Below are positions 49,446 through 58,848 of a stretch of DNA of 64,000 nucleotides, in pieces. The stretch covers positions 5,814 through 69,813 of the forward strand of contig USPQ01000005.1 in assembly GCA_900556625.1 (NCBI GenBank), given 5' to 3'. Source of the stretch: an uncultured Bacteroides sp. GTDB lineage: Bacteria > Bacteroidota > Bacteroidia > Bacteroidales > Bacteroidaceae. Below the pieces are notes generated by a model. It saw only the letters and a list, made by a program, of their open reading frames with translations. It ran no database searches and was not told where the DNA came from. The position numbers were made by a program, and so were the translations under genes. Every line of letters begins with the position of its first letter. Position 1 is the first letter of the stretch.

Positions 49446-51656
49446 ATGGGTAACACAATAAAGAAGGCATTTCCTGTACTTAATATGCACTGTGCAGGAT
49501 GTGCTAATAATGTAGAAAAAACAGTGAAAAAAATGCCGGGAGTTATCGAGGCTTCCGTTAATTTTGCTACCAATACGTTGACCGTTTCTTATGAGAAGGA
49601 TCAGCTGACTCCCGGAGAAATCCGTGCGGCTGTGCTTGCGGCAGGTTATGACCTGATTGTGGAAGAAGCCCACAGGGAGGAACGCCGGGAAGAGGAGCAG
49701 CATAAGCGCTACACTCGTTTGACGTGGAAAGTGATTGGGGCTTGGATTTTGGTAGTACCGTTGCTGGTATTTTCCATGATACTGATGCATGTACCATACT
49801 CTAATGAGATTCAGATGGTACTTGCTATCCCTGTCATGGTCTTTTTCGGAGGTGGTTTCTTTACCGGAGCTTGGAAACAGGCTAAACTGGGACGGAGCAA
49901 TATGGATACACTGGTTGCACTTAGTACTTCCATTGCTTTTCTGTTCAGTCTGTTCAATACGTTCTTCCCCGAATTTTGGTATGCTCGTGGATTGGAACCG
50001 CACGTCTATTATGAGGCTTCTGCGGTGATTATCGCTTTCGTTCTTACCGGAAAATTGATGGAGGAGCGTGCTAAAGGCAATACCTCGACTGCTATTCGCA
50101 AGTTGATGGGAATGCAGCCTAAAGTTGCCCGGGTTCTGCGCAATGGAGCGGAAGAGGAGATTCTGATCGAGAACCTCCAGATAGGTGATATGGTTGTTGT
50201 ACGTCCGGGAGAACAGATACCGGTGGACGGTCAGCTTTCCGAAGGCGATTCGTATGTTGACGAAAGTATGATTAGCGGTGAACCGGTTCCGGTAGAAAAG
50301 AAGAAAGGCGATAAAGTCTTGGCAGGAACGATCAACCAGCGTGGCTCGTTCATCATATATGCCACACAGGTAGGTAGTGAAACGGTGCTTGCCCGCATCA
50401 TTTCCATGGTGCAGGAAGCACAGGGCAGCAAAGCTCCCGTGCAACGTATTGTCGACCGCATTACCGGAATTTTCGTACCTGTCGTATTGGGGATTGCTAT
50501 CCTGACATTTGTTTTATGGGTTGCCATCGGTGGCAGTGAATATATCTCTTATGGTATTCTGTCGGCTGTTTCTGTCCTTGTCATTGCTTGTCCGTGTGCT
50601 TTGGGACTTGCTACGCCTACTGCATTGATGGTGGGAATAGGCAAAGCTGCCAGCCAGCATATTCTGATTAAAGACGCGGTAGCTTTGGAACAAATGCGTA
50701 AAGTGGATGTCGTTGTACTGGATAAAACCGGGACATTGACCGAAGGACACCCTACTGCTACCGGATGGTTATGGGCACAATCGCAGGAACCTCATTTCAA
50801 AGATGTGCTTTTAGCTGCGGAAATGAGATCGGAACATCCGCTTGCCGGTGCTATCGTGTCTGCTCTTCAGAACGAGGAGAAGGTAAAACCCGCTGCATTG
50901 GACAGCTTCGAGAGTATTACGGGAAAAGGAATCAAGGTCTCTTATGAGGGAGATACCTATTGGGTAGGTAGTCATAAACTCCTAAAAGATTTCAGTGCGA
51001 CAGTAAATGATGTGATGGCTGAAATGCTGGTTCGCTATGAATCGGATGGCAATGGTATCATCTACTTTGGACGTGAAAATGAATTATTGGCTATCATTGC
51101 TGTTTCTGACCCGATAAAGGCTACTTCTGCCGAAGCGGTAAAAGAACTGAAACGTCAAGGTATTGACATCTGTATGTTGACGGGTGACGGGCAGCGGACG
51201 GCATTAGCTGTTTCTTCCCGTTTAGGGATTGAACGTTTTGTCGCTGACGCTTTGCCGGACGATAAGGCCGAGTTTGTGCGTGAGCTTCAAATGCAGGGAA
51301 AGAAAGTCGCTATGGTAGGAGATGGTGTCAACGATTCGCAGGCTTTGGCACTGGCTGACGTGAGCATTGCCATGGGGAAAGGAACTGATATTGCTATGGA
51401 CGTAGCTATGGTAACTTTGATGACATCGGATTTATTGCTGCTTCCTAAAGCTTTTCAGTTGTCAAAGCAGACAGTCAAACTGATTCATCAGAATCTTTTC
51501 TGGGCGTTTATTTATAATCTGATCGGCATTCCTATTGCTGCCGGTATCTTGTTTCCATTGAACGGTTTGTTATTGAATCCGATGTTGGCAAGTGCTGCAA
51601 TGGCCTTCTCCAGTGTGAGTGTAGTGCTCAATTCATTGAGCTTGGGAAGAAAATGA
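49446..51656 (+). CDS. copA: Copper-type P1B ATPase
   Basis: 736 residues. One N-terminal heavy-metal domain with Cys16/Cys19 (NMHCAGC), eight expected membrane segments, actuator '[11 protein letters not shown]' (SGEP for TGE), transport motif Cys382-Pro-Cys384 ('[16 protein letters not shown]'), phosphorylation site Asp426 (DKTGTLTEG), HP motif '[10 protein letters not shown]', and '[10 protein letters not shown]', '[12 protein letters not shown]'. The CPC motif and the Tyr-Asn and Met/Ser residues in the last helices ('[15 protein letters not shown]', '[17 protein letters not shown]') point to Cu(I) export. No regulator or chaperone gene is adjacent; the AraC gene is convergent. Confidence 0.94.
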   Translation: MGNTIKKAFPVLNMHCAGCANNVEKTVKKMPGVIEASVNFATNTLTVSYEKDQLTPGEIRAAVLAAGYDLIVEEAHREERREEEQHKRYTRLTWKVIGAWILVVPLLVFSMILMHVPYSNEIQMVLAIPVMVFFGGGFFTGAWKQAKLGRSNMDTLVALSTSIAFLFSLFNTFFPEFWYARGLEPHVYYEASAVIIAFVLTGKLMEERAKGNTSTAIRKLMGMQPKVARVLRNGAEEEILIENLQIGDMVVVRPGEQIPVDGQLSEGDSYVDESMISGEPVPVEKKKGDKVLAGTINQRGSFIIYATQVGSETVLARIISMVQEAQGSKAPVQRIVDRITGIFVPVVLGIAILTFVLWVAIGGSEYISYGILSAVSVLVIACPCALGLATPTALMVGIGKAASQHILIKDAVALEQMRKVDVVVLDKTGTLTEGHPTATGWLWAQSQEPHFKDVLLAAEMRSEHPLAGAIVSALQNEEKVKPAALDSFESITGKGIKVSYEGDTYWVGSHKLLKDFSATVNDVMAEMLVRYESDGNGIIYFGRENELLAIIAVSDPIKATSAEAVKELKRQGIDICMLTGDGQRTALAVSSRLGIERFVADALPDDKAEFVRELQMQGKKVAMVGDGVNDSQALALADVSIAMGKGTDIAMDVAMVTLMTSDLLLLPKAFQLSKQTVKLIHQNLFWAFIYNLIGIPIAAGILFPLNGLLLNPMLASAAMAFSSVSVVLNSLSLGRK

Positions 51657-51697
51657 GTAAGCGACTGTAAAAAGAAAACAAACTGTAAGTAAATAAT

Positions 51698-51749
51698 AAA
51701 CGGTGAATACTTTGCGGATCATGCGCAAACTTGTTCACCGTTCGTTTTT
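51698..51749. terminator. Bidirectional terminator between copA and the AraC gene
   Basis: A long stem AACGGTGAA...CGCAAA/... pairing 51698-51716 with 51724-51742 with small bulges, followed by GTTTTTG. Confidence 0.8.
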
Positions 51750-51797
51750 GGGGATTCGTTGTTTATAATTTTATCCTCTTATCGCTCTTCACAGGAA

Positions 51798-52637
51798 TTA
51801 TCTGTTTCTGAATTCTAGTGGTGTCATTCCTACGTACCGCCTGAAATACTTGCCAAAGAATGAGGCGCTGGGGAAATTTAGAGAATAAGCTATCTCTTGA
51901 ATAGTCATATTAGTTCCTTTCAGTTTCGCTTTGGCGTCCATGACCACAATATACGCAATGGTATCCAACACGCTTTTGCCTGTCACTTGTTTTACGGTTG
52001 TACTTAGATGTTGAAGCGATATTCCTAGTTTATCTGCGTAGAATTGTGCACGACGTTCATCTTTATAATTCTCGGTGATGGCTTGAATCAATTCCCGGCA
52101 AATTTCCTTTTTACGGTTCGAACTATTGTTTTCACCCGGAAATTTACGATATATCAACCGTATGCTTGTCAAGATAGTCTGAAGAGATAATTCAACCAAT
52201 TCAGAATCCATTTCAAAGTTTTCATTACAACTGACACGCGATAATAGAGCAAAATAGTCTTTCAGATAGCTGGCTACTTCTTCATTGAGAGGGATTACCG
52301 GCTGTTCTATCAGTTTTGGATATTCATTACCGATGTTTTTCATCAGATTGATTCGTTCGGCACAATAGGCGGAGAAACCGGCAAAGCAGAGGCATACTTT
52401 TTCTGTTTTCTCCCGAAATTGGATGATTGTTCCCGGTAACAATGTTATCAGGTCATTAGGACGAATTTCATAATCAAGCAGATTGATGGAGGCTTTCATC
52501 GAACCTTCGGTGCAGATGGCAACAATACATGCCTGCAACCGACACGATTGCTTATAAATATTGAGAATGTCTTCCGTAACATTCGTCCATGCTAATACTT
52601 CGGTAGGCAAGTCTACCTGTGGGAAGTCCATTTTCAT
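51798..52637 (-). CDS. AraC-family transcriptional regulator
   Basis: 279 residues from the ATG at 52637; the promoter box at 52663-52670 rules out the longer start at 52673. N-terminal cupin-like ligand part (about 1-160: 'MKASINLLDYEIRPNDLITLLPGT'), C-terminal double HTH (about 175-279): 'ADKLGISLQHLSTTVKQVTGKS' and 'TIQEIAYSLNFPSASFFGKYFRRYVGMTPLEFRNR'. Ligand and targets unknown. It is divergent from lipB with promoters only about 20 nt apart, so it might affect lipB. Confidence 0.92.
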   Translation of the reverse strand: MKMDFPQVDLPTEVLAWTNVTEDILNIYKQSCRLQACIVAICTEGSMKASINLLDYEIRPNDLITLLPGTIIQFREKTEKVCLCFAGFSAYCAERINLMKNIGNEYPKLIEQPVIPLNEEVASYLKDYFALLSRVSCNENFEMDSELVELSLQTILTSIRLIYRKFPGENNSSNRKKEICRELIQAITENYKDERRAQFYADKLGISLQHLSTTVKQVTGKSVLDTIAYIVVMDAKAKLKGTNMTIQEIAYSLNFPSASFFGKYFRRYVGMTPLEFRNR

Positions 52638-52662
52638 AGTTGTGTTTGTTATATTTACAGTG

Positions 52663-52670
52663 CAAAAGTA
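52663..52670 (-). promoter_or_regulatory. -7 box of the AraC gene
   Basis: Minus strand TACTTTTG, 25 nt before the ATG at 52637. Confidence 0.65.
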
Positions 52671-52690
52671 CATATTTTCTTTTTATTTCT

Positions 52691-52698
52691 TACCTTTG
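52691..52698 (+). promoter_or_regulatory. -7 box almost touching the lipB start
   Basis: TACCTTTG ends 5 nt before the ATG at 52704, giving a leaderless or near-leaderless mRNA. Confidence 0.65.
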
Positions 52699-52703
52699 TT
52701 TTT

Positions 52704-53387
52704 ATGAAAACAACTTTTATCGATTGGAATTTAATACCGTATGCCGAAGCATGGCAACGGCAGGCGGAGTGGTTTGACGGTGTAGTTCGGGCAAAAGCCC
52801 AGAGTGAAGTCTATGAGAACCTCATTATTATGTGTGAGCATCCGCACGTTTATACATTGGGGCGCAGTGGAAAAGAAAATAATATGTTGCTGAGTGATGA
52901 GCAGCTGAAGGCGATTGGCGCTACTCTTTATCATATAGATCGGGGAGGGGACATCACTTATCATGGTCCCGGACAGTTGGTGTGTTATCCGATATTGAAT
53001 TTGGATGAATTTGCATTAGGACTAAAGGAATATGTTCATTTGTTGGAAGAAGCGGTGATACGTGTATGTGCATCTTATGACATTGAAGCGGGGAGGTTGG
53101 AGAAAGCTACAGGCGTATGGTTGGAAGGTGATACCCCTCGTGCCCGTAAGATTTGTGCGATAGGAGTAAGGAGCAGTCATTATGTTACAATGCACGGGTT
53201 GGCATTGAATGTAAATACGGATTTACGGTATTTCAGTTATATTCACCCTTGCGGGTTTATTGATAAAGGCGTCACTTCTCTTCGTCAGGAATTGAAACGT
53301 GAGATACCTATGGACGAAGTGAAGCAGCGCCTTGAAAATGAATTTAGAAAACTACTCCGAATCCCAGTTGCCAAGTTTGGTGCATAA
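52704..53387 (+). CDS. lipB: Lipoyl(octanoyl) transferase
   Basis: 227 residues. Family marks in order: 'CEHPHVYTLGRSGKENN', 'DRGGDITYHGPGQLVCYPI' (RGGxxTYHGPGQ), Lys in 'RKICAIGVRSSHYVTMHGLALN' and the catalytic Cys in 'YIHPCGFIDKGVTSL'. It moves octanoate from ACP to lipoyl domains such as GcvH, which ties it to gcvP in this window. Its 3' end overlaps the convergent PorV/Q-like gene by 44 nt. Confidence 0.97.
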   Translation: MKTTFIDWNLIPYAEAWQRQAEWFDGVVRAKAQSEVYENLIIMCEHPHVYTLGRSGKENNMLLSDEQLKAIGATLYHIDRGGDITYHGPGQLVCYPILNLDEFALGLKEYVHLLEEAVIRVCASYDIEAGRLEKATGVWLEGDTPRARKICAIGVRSSHYVTMHGLALNVNTDLRYFSYIHPCGFIDKGVTSLRQELKREIPMDEVKQRLENEFRKLLRIPVAKFGA

Positions 53388-54261
53388 GGCAATCCTTATC
53401 GGCCAGTGCATAAGAGAAATCGACGCGCATTGGCCAGAAATTAATTCCACAACCCAGCGTACCATAGTTACCTATTCCTTTATCATTGTCTCCGAAATGA
53501 TATCCTGCGCGGACTACTCCATATTTCAGGAAGTTATATTCGGCTCCTATTCCTGCTTGCAAATGCCGGATTTCGGAAGGAAGAAGATAGTTGAAGTCAA
53601 GTGCTACTTGCAAACGATTCTCCACGCTGAATGGAAGGTCGACACTACCTCCCAATCCCAATCGTGCAGGCAATTTCTGACCATCCAGCTTTTTGCCCAA
53701 GTTGGCGGCTTGGAAACCGATAGACCAAGAAGCCATTCCATCCAGAAGATCCGTATTCCGATAATAGGTGGCACCAAAGTCAAGAGCGACACTGCTCTTG
53801 CTATCTGCTTCCTTTGCTACTTTTTCTTGCAGATATCTGAATGTCAATGACAGTGATAAGTTCTTGGCTACATTCCTGAAGTAGGCAGCTTCCAAATCCC
53901 ATATACGGGGACGGTAATCCATTATTTTAGGATCCTTGAAGTGGCGGAATCCCAAAGCAAATCCATGAATACCTTCTCTTCCGATCCGATAGAAAAGAGA
54001 TGCGCTGTGCAGCGCACAGTCCTTGTTGATATCAGCGTATGAATAACTAGCGCCCATTGCTTCCTGTGAGAAAGCGATTGTAGAGGCGTTATGAAAGATA
54101 GCTGTGCTACCGTTATCGGTGATAGCTAATCCTGTACCTGCCATACCTGCCGATTGGGCATCCGGAGTAAGTTCCAGAAAGTTGGCATTTGCCATTTCTT
54201 GTGCTCCCAGCAAAGCGGGGAATAAGCACGAGGCTAGAAGGAAATGTTTAACTCGTTTCAT
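53344..54261 (-). CDS. PorV/PorQ-family outer membrane barrel protein
   Basis: 305 residues with signal peptide 'MKRVKHFLLASCLFPALLGAQ'. The mature start 'FLELTPDAQSAGMAGTGLA' is the PorV/PorQ signature, followed by a FadL-like barrel with many amphipathic strands and a final 'TWQLGFGVVF'. In Bacteroidetes with type IX secretion such proteins shuttle cargo; gut Bacteroides mostly lack that system, so another outer membrane role is likely. Last gene of the OPT-DUF1460-PorV/Q operon (14-nt gap). Confidence 0.86.
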   Translation of the reverse strand: MKRVKHFLLASCLFPALLGAQEMANANFLELTPDAQSAGMAGTGLAITDNGSTAIFHNASTIAFSQEAMGASYSYADINKDCALHSASLFYRIGREGIHGFALGFRHFKDPKIMDYRPRIWDLEAAYFRNVAKNLSLSLTFRYLQEKVAKEADSKSSVALDFGATYYRNTDLLDGMASWSIGFQAANLGKKLDGQKLPARLGLGGSVDLPFSVENRLQVALDFNYLLPSEIRHLQAGIGAEYNFLKYGVVRAGYHFGDNDKGIGNYGTLGCGINFWPMRVDFSYALADKDCLMHQTWQLGFGVVF

Positions 54262-54275
54262 AATTCGTTATTTTT

Positions 54276-55046
54276 TTAGTGAGACATTCGGACAACACGT
54301 ATACCTGTCCACGATTTATTATTGTTAAGCATATGATTGAGGGGATCATCACTGACAACTACTTTTCCTAGTGTAGAGGAAGCATGTAGCAGATGCAGTT
54401 TCCCTTTTATATATTGCGCTATCCCAACGTGAGCGATGTCCAGTCCGGGAAGTTTCGTTGTGATGGCGATAATATCTCCGTCCATAATCCAGGATAATCC
54501 ATTTTCCGGTAATTCGCTTTTCGGCAGCCAATGTACGATTTTCCCGGATAATGCTTTCTCGTATTCGGTCATTCGGGTTACGTTTTCCGGAGAATTGGCT
54601 AGCTTTTTATATAGTTTTGGGTGAGCGGACATATAAAAGAGGCTTAATTGAAGAGTTTGTACGCTGTTCTCTGCCGTCACATCCGTAAGGAATCCTTGAC
54701 GGATACCATTCTCGATCCAATCGGAGGTGTAATGCAAACGGGAAGGATATCCGTCGATAATTCCATCTCTGTAGCGTATCTTTTGCAGGTTCTCAGTAAA
54801 AGAAGATCCGAGAGCTTGCGCCAGTGTGTATTCTACAAAAGTGAGGCAATCCACTGCATCGGTCCGGATAACCAACTCTTCTTCTCCATCCCGGTCTAGC
54901 GTATTGGCCACATATTTGGTTCCCAAATAAGACTTTCCTATTTGCAGCATCGTTCGAGAGTCCTGCGGAGTAAGCTCCGCAGGCTGTTGTTGGGCAAAAG
55001 TCATTGCACTTATAAACGATACTATGACGGATAAAAGTCTCCTCAT
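54276..55046 (-). CDS. DUF1460 NlpC/P60-like amidase (AmiA type)
   Basis: 256 residues with signal peptide 'MRRLLSVIVSFISAMTFAQ'. DUF1460 is a papain-like fold: catalytic Cys in 'TDAVDCLTFVEYTLAQAL', His in 'DIAHVGIAQYIKGKLHLLHAS', plus 'MDGDIIAITTKLPG'. Structurally studied Bacteroides homologues (AmiA) act as N-acetylmuramoyl-L-alanine amidases on muropeptides in the periplasm. It follows the OPT transporter by 6 nt, which suggests cleavage of muropeptides and uptake of the released peptides (inference). Confidence 0.88.
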   Translation of the reverse strand: MRRLLSVIVSFISAMTFAQQQPAELTPQDSRTMLQIGKSYLGTKYVANTLDRDGEEELVIRTDAVDCLTFVEYTLAQALGSSFTENLQKIRYRDGIIDGYPSRLHYTSDWIENGIRQGFLTDVTAENSVQTLQLSLFYMSAHPKLYKKLANSPENVTRMTEYEKALSGKIVHWLPKSELPENGLSWIMDGDIIAITTKLPGLDIAHVGIAQYIKGKLHLLHASSTLGKVVVSDDPLNHMLNNNKSWTGIRVVRMSH

Positions 55047-55052
55047 GTTTGC

Positions 55053-57041
55053 TTATTTAATTTTCATTGAGGCTTTGATAAAATAGAGAATCAGCAGGGC
55101 GTATGCTCCTAATGCCAACACTTCCGACCAAGTATTGTTCAGCCATGCTTCGTTCACCAAGTTGATTCCACCGAAGCGCATCGCGGCACTGATAACTCCC
55201 ATTAACGCGCCACCGGCAATGAAACCGGAAGCCAGCAATGTTCCTTTTTCTCCTCTTTCCGTATTGATAGTCGAATCTTTGCTGCGGCTGGTCACAAACC
55301 AATTGACAGCTCCGCCTACAACCAACGGCACATTCAGTTCCAATGGAATAAACATACCTAGTGCGAAAGCTAATGCAGGAATCTTGCAAAGAGTCAGAAT
55401 AATCGCTAAGACAGCACCGATGCCATATAATAACCAGGGTGCGCCTACACCACTCATCAACGGTTCGATAACAGCAGCCATCGCATTTGCCTGTGGAGCA
55501 GCTAATGCTCCGCTCGTAAATCCATATGTCTTATTCAGGATAATCATTACACCGCCTACAGTTGCAGCCGATACAATTGTTCCCAAGAACTTCCAGGTCT
55601 CCTGTTTGGCAGGGGTACTTCCCAACCAATAACCGATTTTCAAGTCGGTAATGAAACCTCCGGCCATTGAAAGCGCAGTACATACCACACCGCCCATCAC
55701 TAATGCTGCAACCATGCCTGAAGGGCCTTTCAGTCCTACGGCTACCATCACTACAGAAGCCAGAATCAGTGTCATCAATGTCATACCCGATACGGGATTT
55801 GTACCGACAATTGCAATCGCATTGGCGGCTACCGTAGTGAACAGGAAAGAAATGCCGGCAACTAGAAGAATCGCTACCAATGTGTGTAGCAGATTTCCTT
55901 GCATTACATCAAAGTAGAAAAACAGTACGATGAGTATCAAAGTGATGATAGAACCGATTGCAATAATCTTCATCGAGAGATCCCGTTGTGTACGGATGAT
56001 GTTTTTCTCTACATTGCCTTTACCGCCCATCTCTTTGGCAGCCAGCCCAACTGCGCTTTTAATGATTCCCCATGAACGGATGATACCAATGACACCTGCC
56101 ATAGCAATACCGCCGATACCAATGCTCTTAGCGTAATATTTGAATATTTCTTCCGGACTCATCATTCCTACAGTGGATGTAATCTCCGGATTCCATGCAT
56201 TCAGCACACTGTCTCCCCAAATAGCGGACATGCCCGGAATGATAATCCACCATACAGCCAATGAACCGGCGCAGATGATGGAAGCATATTTTAATCCGAC
56301 TATATAACCTAATCCCAATACGGCAGCTCCGGTATTTACCTTGAATATCAGTTTGGCTTTTTCCGCCAGCATTTCTCCGGCACTGCACACACGGGTCGTA
56401 AAATTCTCATTCCACCAACCGAATGTGGCTACGATAAAGTCATATAGTCCACCAATCATTCCCGCTATCAGCAAGGGTTTGGCTTGGCTTCCGCCTTTTT
56501 CTCCGGAGATCAATACCTGTGTGGTAGCTGTCGCTTCAGGGAAAGGGTATTTGCCATGCATATCACTTACGAAATATTTCCGGAAAGGAATCAGGAACAG
56601 AATTCCCAGTACACCACCCAGCAGGGAACTGATGAATACCTGCATGAAAGTAACTGTCATCTCTGGATATTTTGCCTGAAGGATATAAAGAGCAGGAAGT
56701 GTGAAGATCGCTCCGGCCACAATCACTCCGGAACAAGCTCCGATAGACTGGATAATAACATTTTCTCCTAACGCATTTTTTCTTTTGGCAGCTCCGGAGA
56801 CTCCTACAGCAATAATGGCGATAGGAATAGCCGCCTCGAATACTTGGCCTACCTTTAATCCCAGATAGGCTGCGGCGGCTGAGAAGAGGATTGCCATAGC
56901 AATACCCCATGCTACCGACCAGAAGTTAACTTCCGGATAGTTTTTTGAGGGACTCATCAACGGGTTGTATACTTCCCCCGGTTTCAATTCTCTAAACGCA
57001 TTCTCGGGCAACCCGGTGAATTTGTCTTCTTCTTGTTTCAT
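55053..57041 (-). CDS. OPT-family oligopeptide transporter
   Basis: 662 residues with about 15-16 membrane segments. Family features: 'EVNFWSVAWGIAMAILFSAAAAYLGLKVGQ' region at the N-terminus, 'NALGENVIIQSIGACSGVIVAG', 'GKYPFPEATATTQVLISGEKG' (the conserved KYPFPEATA) and 'NPVSGMTLMTLILASV'. OPT proteins take up oligopeptides or peptide-derived chelates by proton symport in the inner membrane. First gene of the operon with the DUF1460 amidase. Confidence 0.95.
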   Translation of the reverse strand: MKQEEDKFTGLPENAFRELKPGEVYNPLMSPSKNYPEVNFWSVAWGIAMAILFSAAAAYLGLKVGQVFEAAIPIAIIAVGVSGAAKRKNALGENVIIQSIGACSGVIVAGAIFTLPALYILQAKYPEMTVTFMQVFISSLLGGVLGILFLIPFRKYFVSDMHGKYPFPEATATTQVLISGEKGGSQAKPLLIAGMIGGLYDFIVATFGWWNENFTTRVCSAGEMLAEKAKLIFKVNTGAAVLGLGYIVGLKYASIICAGSLAVWWIIIPGMSAIWGDSVLNAWNPEITSTVGMMSPEEIFKYYAKSIGIGGIAMAGVIGIIRSWGIIKSAVGLAAKEMGGKGNVEKNIIRTQRDLSMKIIAIGSIITLILIVLFFYFDVMQGNLLHTLVAILLVAGISFLFTTVAANAIAIVGTNPVSGMTLMTLILASVVMVAVGLKGPSGMVAALVMGGVVCTALSMAGGFITDLKIGYWLGSTPAKQETWKFLGTIVSAATVGGVMIILNKTYGFTSGALAAPQANAMAAVIEPLMSGVGAPWLLYGIGAVLAIILTLCKIPALAFALGMFIPLELNVPLVVGGAVNWFVTSRSKDSTINTERGEKGTLLASGFIAGGALMGVISAAMRFGGINLVNEAWLNNTWSEVLALGAYALLILYFIKASMKIK

Positions 57042-57098
57042 AGTTTTATAATTTGCTAATGTGTCAATTTACGTTTCCGTCTTCAAAGTAAACAAAAA

Positions 57099-57126
57099 AA
57101 AAGGAGAACCGAAAGATTCTCCTTTA
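57099..57126 (-). terminator. Terminator after the DUF1573 gene
   Basis: Minus strand: a 9-bp AAAGGAGAA/TTCTCCTTT stem with a 9-nt loop, followed by eight or nine T residues. Confidence 0.85.
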
Positions 57127-57145
57127 TGTAATAGCCTAAAATTTT

Positions 57146-57541
57146 TTATTTAGCGTCTTTTGCTACCATATCGCCCTCAATATACAATCTTACCATCTCT
57201 GTTTTGGCGTTGGTACGCAAAGTGATTGATTTCTTGAAATGTCCCGGATATTTGCCTGTTCCGTTATAAGTCACTTTGATTGTACCTTTTTTGCCCGGCA
57301 TGATAGGTTCTTTCGTATATTCGGGTACAGTACATCCGCATGAAGCTACCGCCTGGTGGATTACCAAAGGAGCGTCACCGATATTAGTAAAGGTAAATGT
57401 ACAACTAACTACCGGACTGTTTTCTGAGAACTTGCCGAAGTCGTGAGTTGTTTTGTCAAACTTAATATCTGCATTGGTTTGAGCAAATGCAAAACTTACC
57501 CCCATTACTAACAAAGTCATAAAAAAAAGTATCTTTTTCAT
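57146..57541 (-). CDS. DUF1573 secreted protein
   Basis: 131 residues. Signal peptide 'MKKILFFMTLLVMGVSFAFAQ', then one Ig-like DUF1573 domain: 'FDKTTHDFGKFSENSPVVSCTFTFTNIGDAPLVI' region with the DFG mark, 'VASCGCTVPEY' (conserved CGCT) and 'KGTIKVTYNGTGKYPGHFKKSI'. The family is abundant in Bacteroidetes; it is similar to MSP/ASH domains and probably binds other envelope proteins. Single gene with promoter and terminator. Confidence 0.92.
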   Translation of the reverse strand: MKKILFFMTLLVMGVSFAFAQTNADIKFDKTTHDFGKFSENSPVVSCTFTFTNIGDAPLVIHQAVASCGCTVPEYTKEPIMPGKKGTIKVTYNGTGKYPGHFKKSITLRTNAKTEMVRLYIEGDMVAKDAK

Positions 57542-57570
57542 TTTTCCTTCTCTTTTTTGATTACAAGTGC

Positions 57571-57578
57571 CAAAGGTA
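57571..57578 (-). promoter_or_regulatory. -7 box of the DUF1573 gene
   Basis: Minus strand TACCTTTG, 29 nt before the ATG at 57541. Confidence 0.65.
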
Positions 57579-57640
57579 ATGCTTTTTCCCTTAAAATATA
57601 CTTTATAGAGTGCGAAATAGTATTAAACGGCTTGTATTTG

Positions 57641-58246
57641 CTATTTGGCAAGCTCGAATCCAAGCATCATTCCGTCATAGTTATCGGCCAGAGAACTAAC
57701 GGTTTTGAGTGCGGTACTGTTGCTTTTACTACCGATAAACGCCATTAATTTTAGCAATTTATCCGAGTTGAATAACAATTCCAGTGAATTAGAACTGCAA
57801 TTCACTTTAGCGTGCAGGTTCAGCAATCGCAAATATTTCAAGTCCACTTGTTTGGTGGAAGCATTGTAGGAGTAAGTTCCTTTCAATGTTTTCTTTCCCA
57901 CTGTGCTGGTGAAAGTACTGTCTGCATTGAACGTGAAACTCATTTGCCCGTCCTTAATGCCAATCTTGCTCAACTGCTCGTTCAACTTGTTTTCCGCCAT
58001 TGTCGCTGCGGCTGCACCTCCTGCTTTCATCAGCAGATTATCCGATTCGAACTCGACGGCTGAGCTTTTGTAACTCCATGTTCCAGTCATGTCGATCGTC
58101 TCAGTGTTTCCTGTAATGGCGTTCACAACTTTTGAGATGTTGTCCTTATTCAACAAGTCCGCCCATGATTGTGCCTGGCTGTTAGTTGCCGTCAGCATAA
58201 ATACCACCATCAAGGTAGCAGATAAAAAATTCTTCTTCATTTTCAT
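57641..58246 (-). CDS. DUF4923 secreted/lipoprotein-like protein
   Basis: 201 residues with signal peptide '[20 protein letters not shown]' ending at 'NSQAQ'. The mature protein shows the Bacteroidales DUF4923 pattern: '[20 protein letters not shown]', '[21 protein letters not shown]' and '[25 protein letters not shown]', a lipocalin-like barrel. Function unknown. Its ATG overlaps the engB stop by 4 nt (ATGA). Confidence 0.83.
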   Translation of the reverse strand: MKMKKNFLSATLMVVFMLTATNSQAQSWADLLNKDNISKVVNAITGNTETIDMTGTWSYKSSAVEFESDNLLMKAGGAAAATMAENKLNEQLSKIGIKDGQMSFTFNADSTFTSTVGKKTLKGTYSYNASTKQVDLKYLRLLNLHAKVNCSSNSLELLFNSDKLLKLMAFIGSKSNSTALKTVSSLADNYDGMMLGFELAK

Positions 58247-58848
58247 TTTATATTGAGATCTTTGTTTATGCTTTCTATATAATCAAGTATTTCTGTCCGT
58301 CCGGTGCGGTTTTCCGAAGAAGAAATAAAGTAGGGAGGGAGTTCTTCCCATTGTTTGCTCAGTTCACGGAGATAAGCATTGATATTCATCTTCAATCGTC
58401 CGCTTTTCAGTTTATCGGCTTTGGTGAAAATGATAGAAAAAGGAATGCCGTTTTCCCCCAGCCATTCCATGAATTCGAGATCAATCTTTTGAGGTTCCAA
58501 GCGACTGTCTATTAATAAAAAAAGGTTTGTCATCTGCTCCCGTTCAAGAATATAATCCTCGATTATCGTGCGTATCTGGTCTTTCCCTTTCTGACCGCGA
58601 CGGGCATAGCCATATCCCGGAAGATCGACAAGATACCAGTTTTTATTAATCAGGAAATGGTTGATAAGCATAGTTTTTCCCGGAGTGGCAGAAGTCATAG
58701 CCAATCCCTTGCGGGCGGTCAACATATTGATAAGACTCGATTTTCCTACATTAGAACGACCGATGAAAGCATATTCGGGAAAAGTGCCTGCCGGACATTT
58801 CTTCACGTCTGTGTTGCTAATCACAAATTCTGCGCTTGTTATTTCCAT
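58243..58848 (-). CDS. engB: Ribosome biogenesis GTP-binding protein EngB/YihA
   Basis: 201 residues, TRAFAC GTPase. G1 '[15 protein letters not shown]', G2 'TSATPGKT', G3 '[13 protein letters not shown]', G4 'FTKADKL', G5 'ISSSENRTG'. All GTP-binding motifs are intact. EngB is an essential 50S assembly factor. It overlaps the symporter gene by 10 nt and DUF4923 by 4 nt; it also has a private promoter inside the symporter's 3' end. Confidence 0.97.
   Translation of the reverse strand: MEITSAEFVISNTDVKKCPAGTFPEYAFIGRSNVGKSSLINMLTARKGLAMTSATPGKTMLINHFLINKNWYLVDLPGYGYARRGQKGKDQIRTIIEDYILEREQMTNLFLLIDSRLEPQKIDLEFMEWLGENGIPFSIIFTKADKLKSGRLKMNINAYLRELSKQWEELPPYFISSSENRTGRTEILDYIESINKDLNIK

Noticed and set aside
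49260..50444. 394-codon open frame (- strand) opposite copA
   Set aside because: Antisense to conserved P-type ATPase motifs; its hydrophobic end falls in the T-rich copA leader and could at most be debris of the lost phosphoesterase N-terminus.
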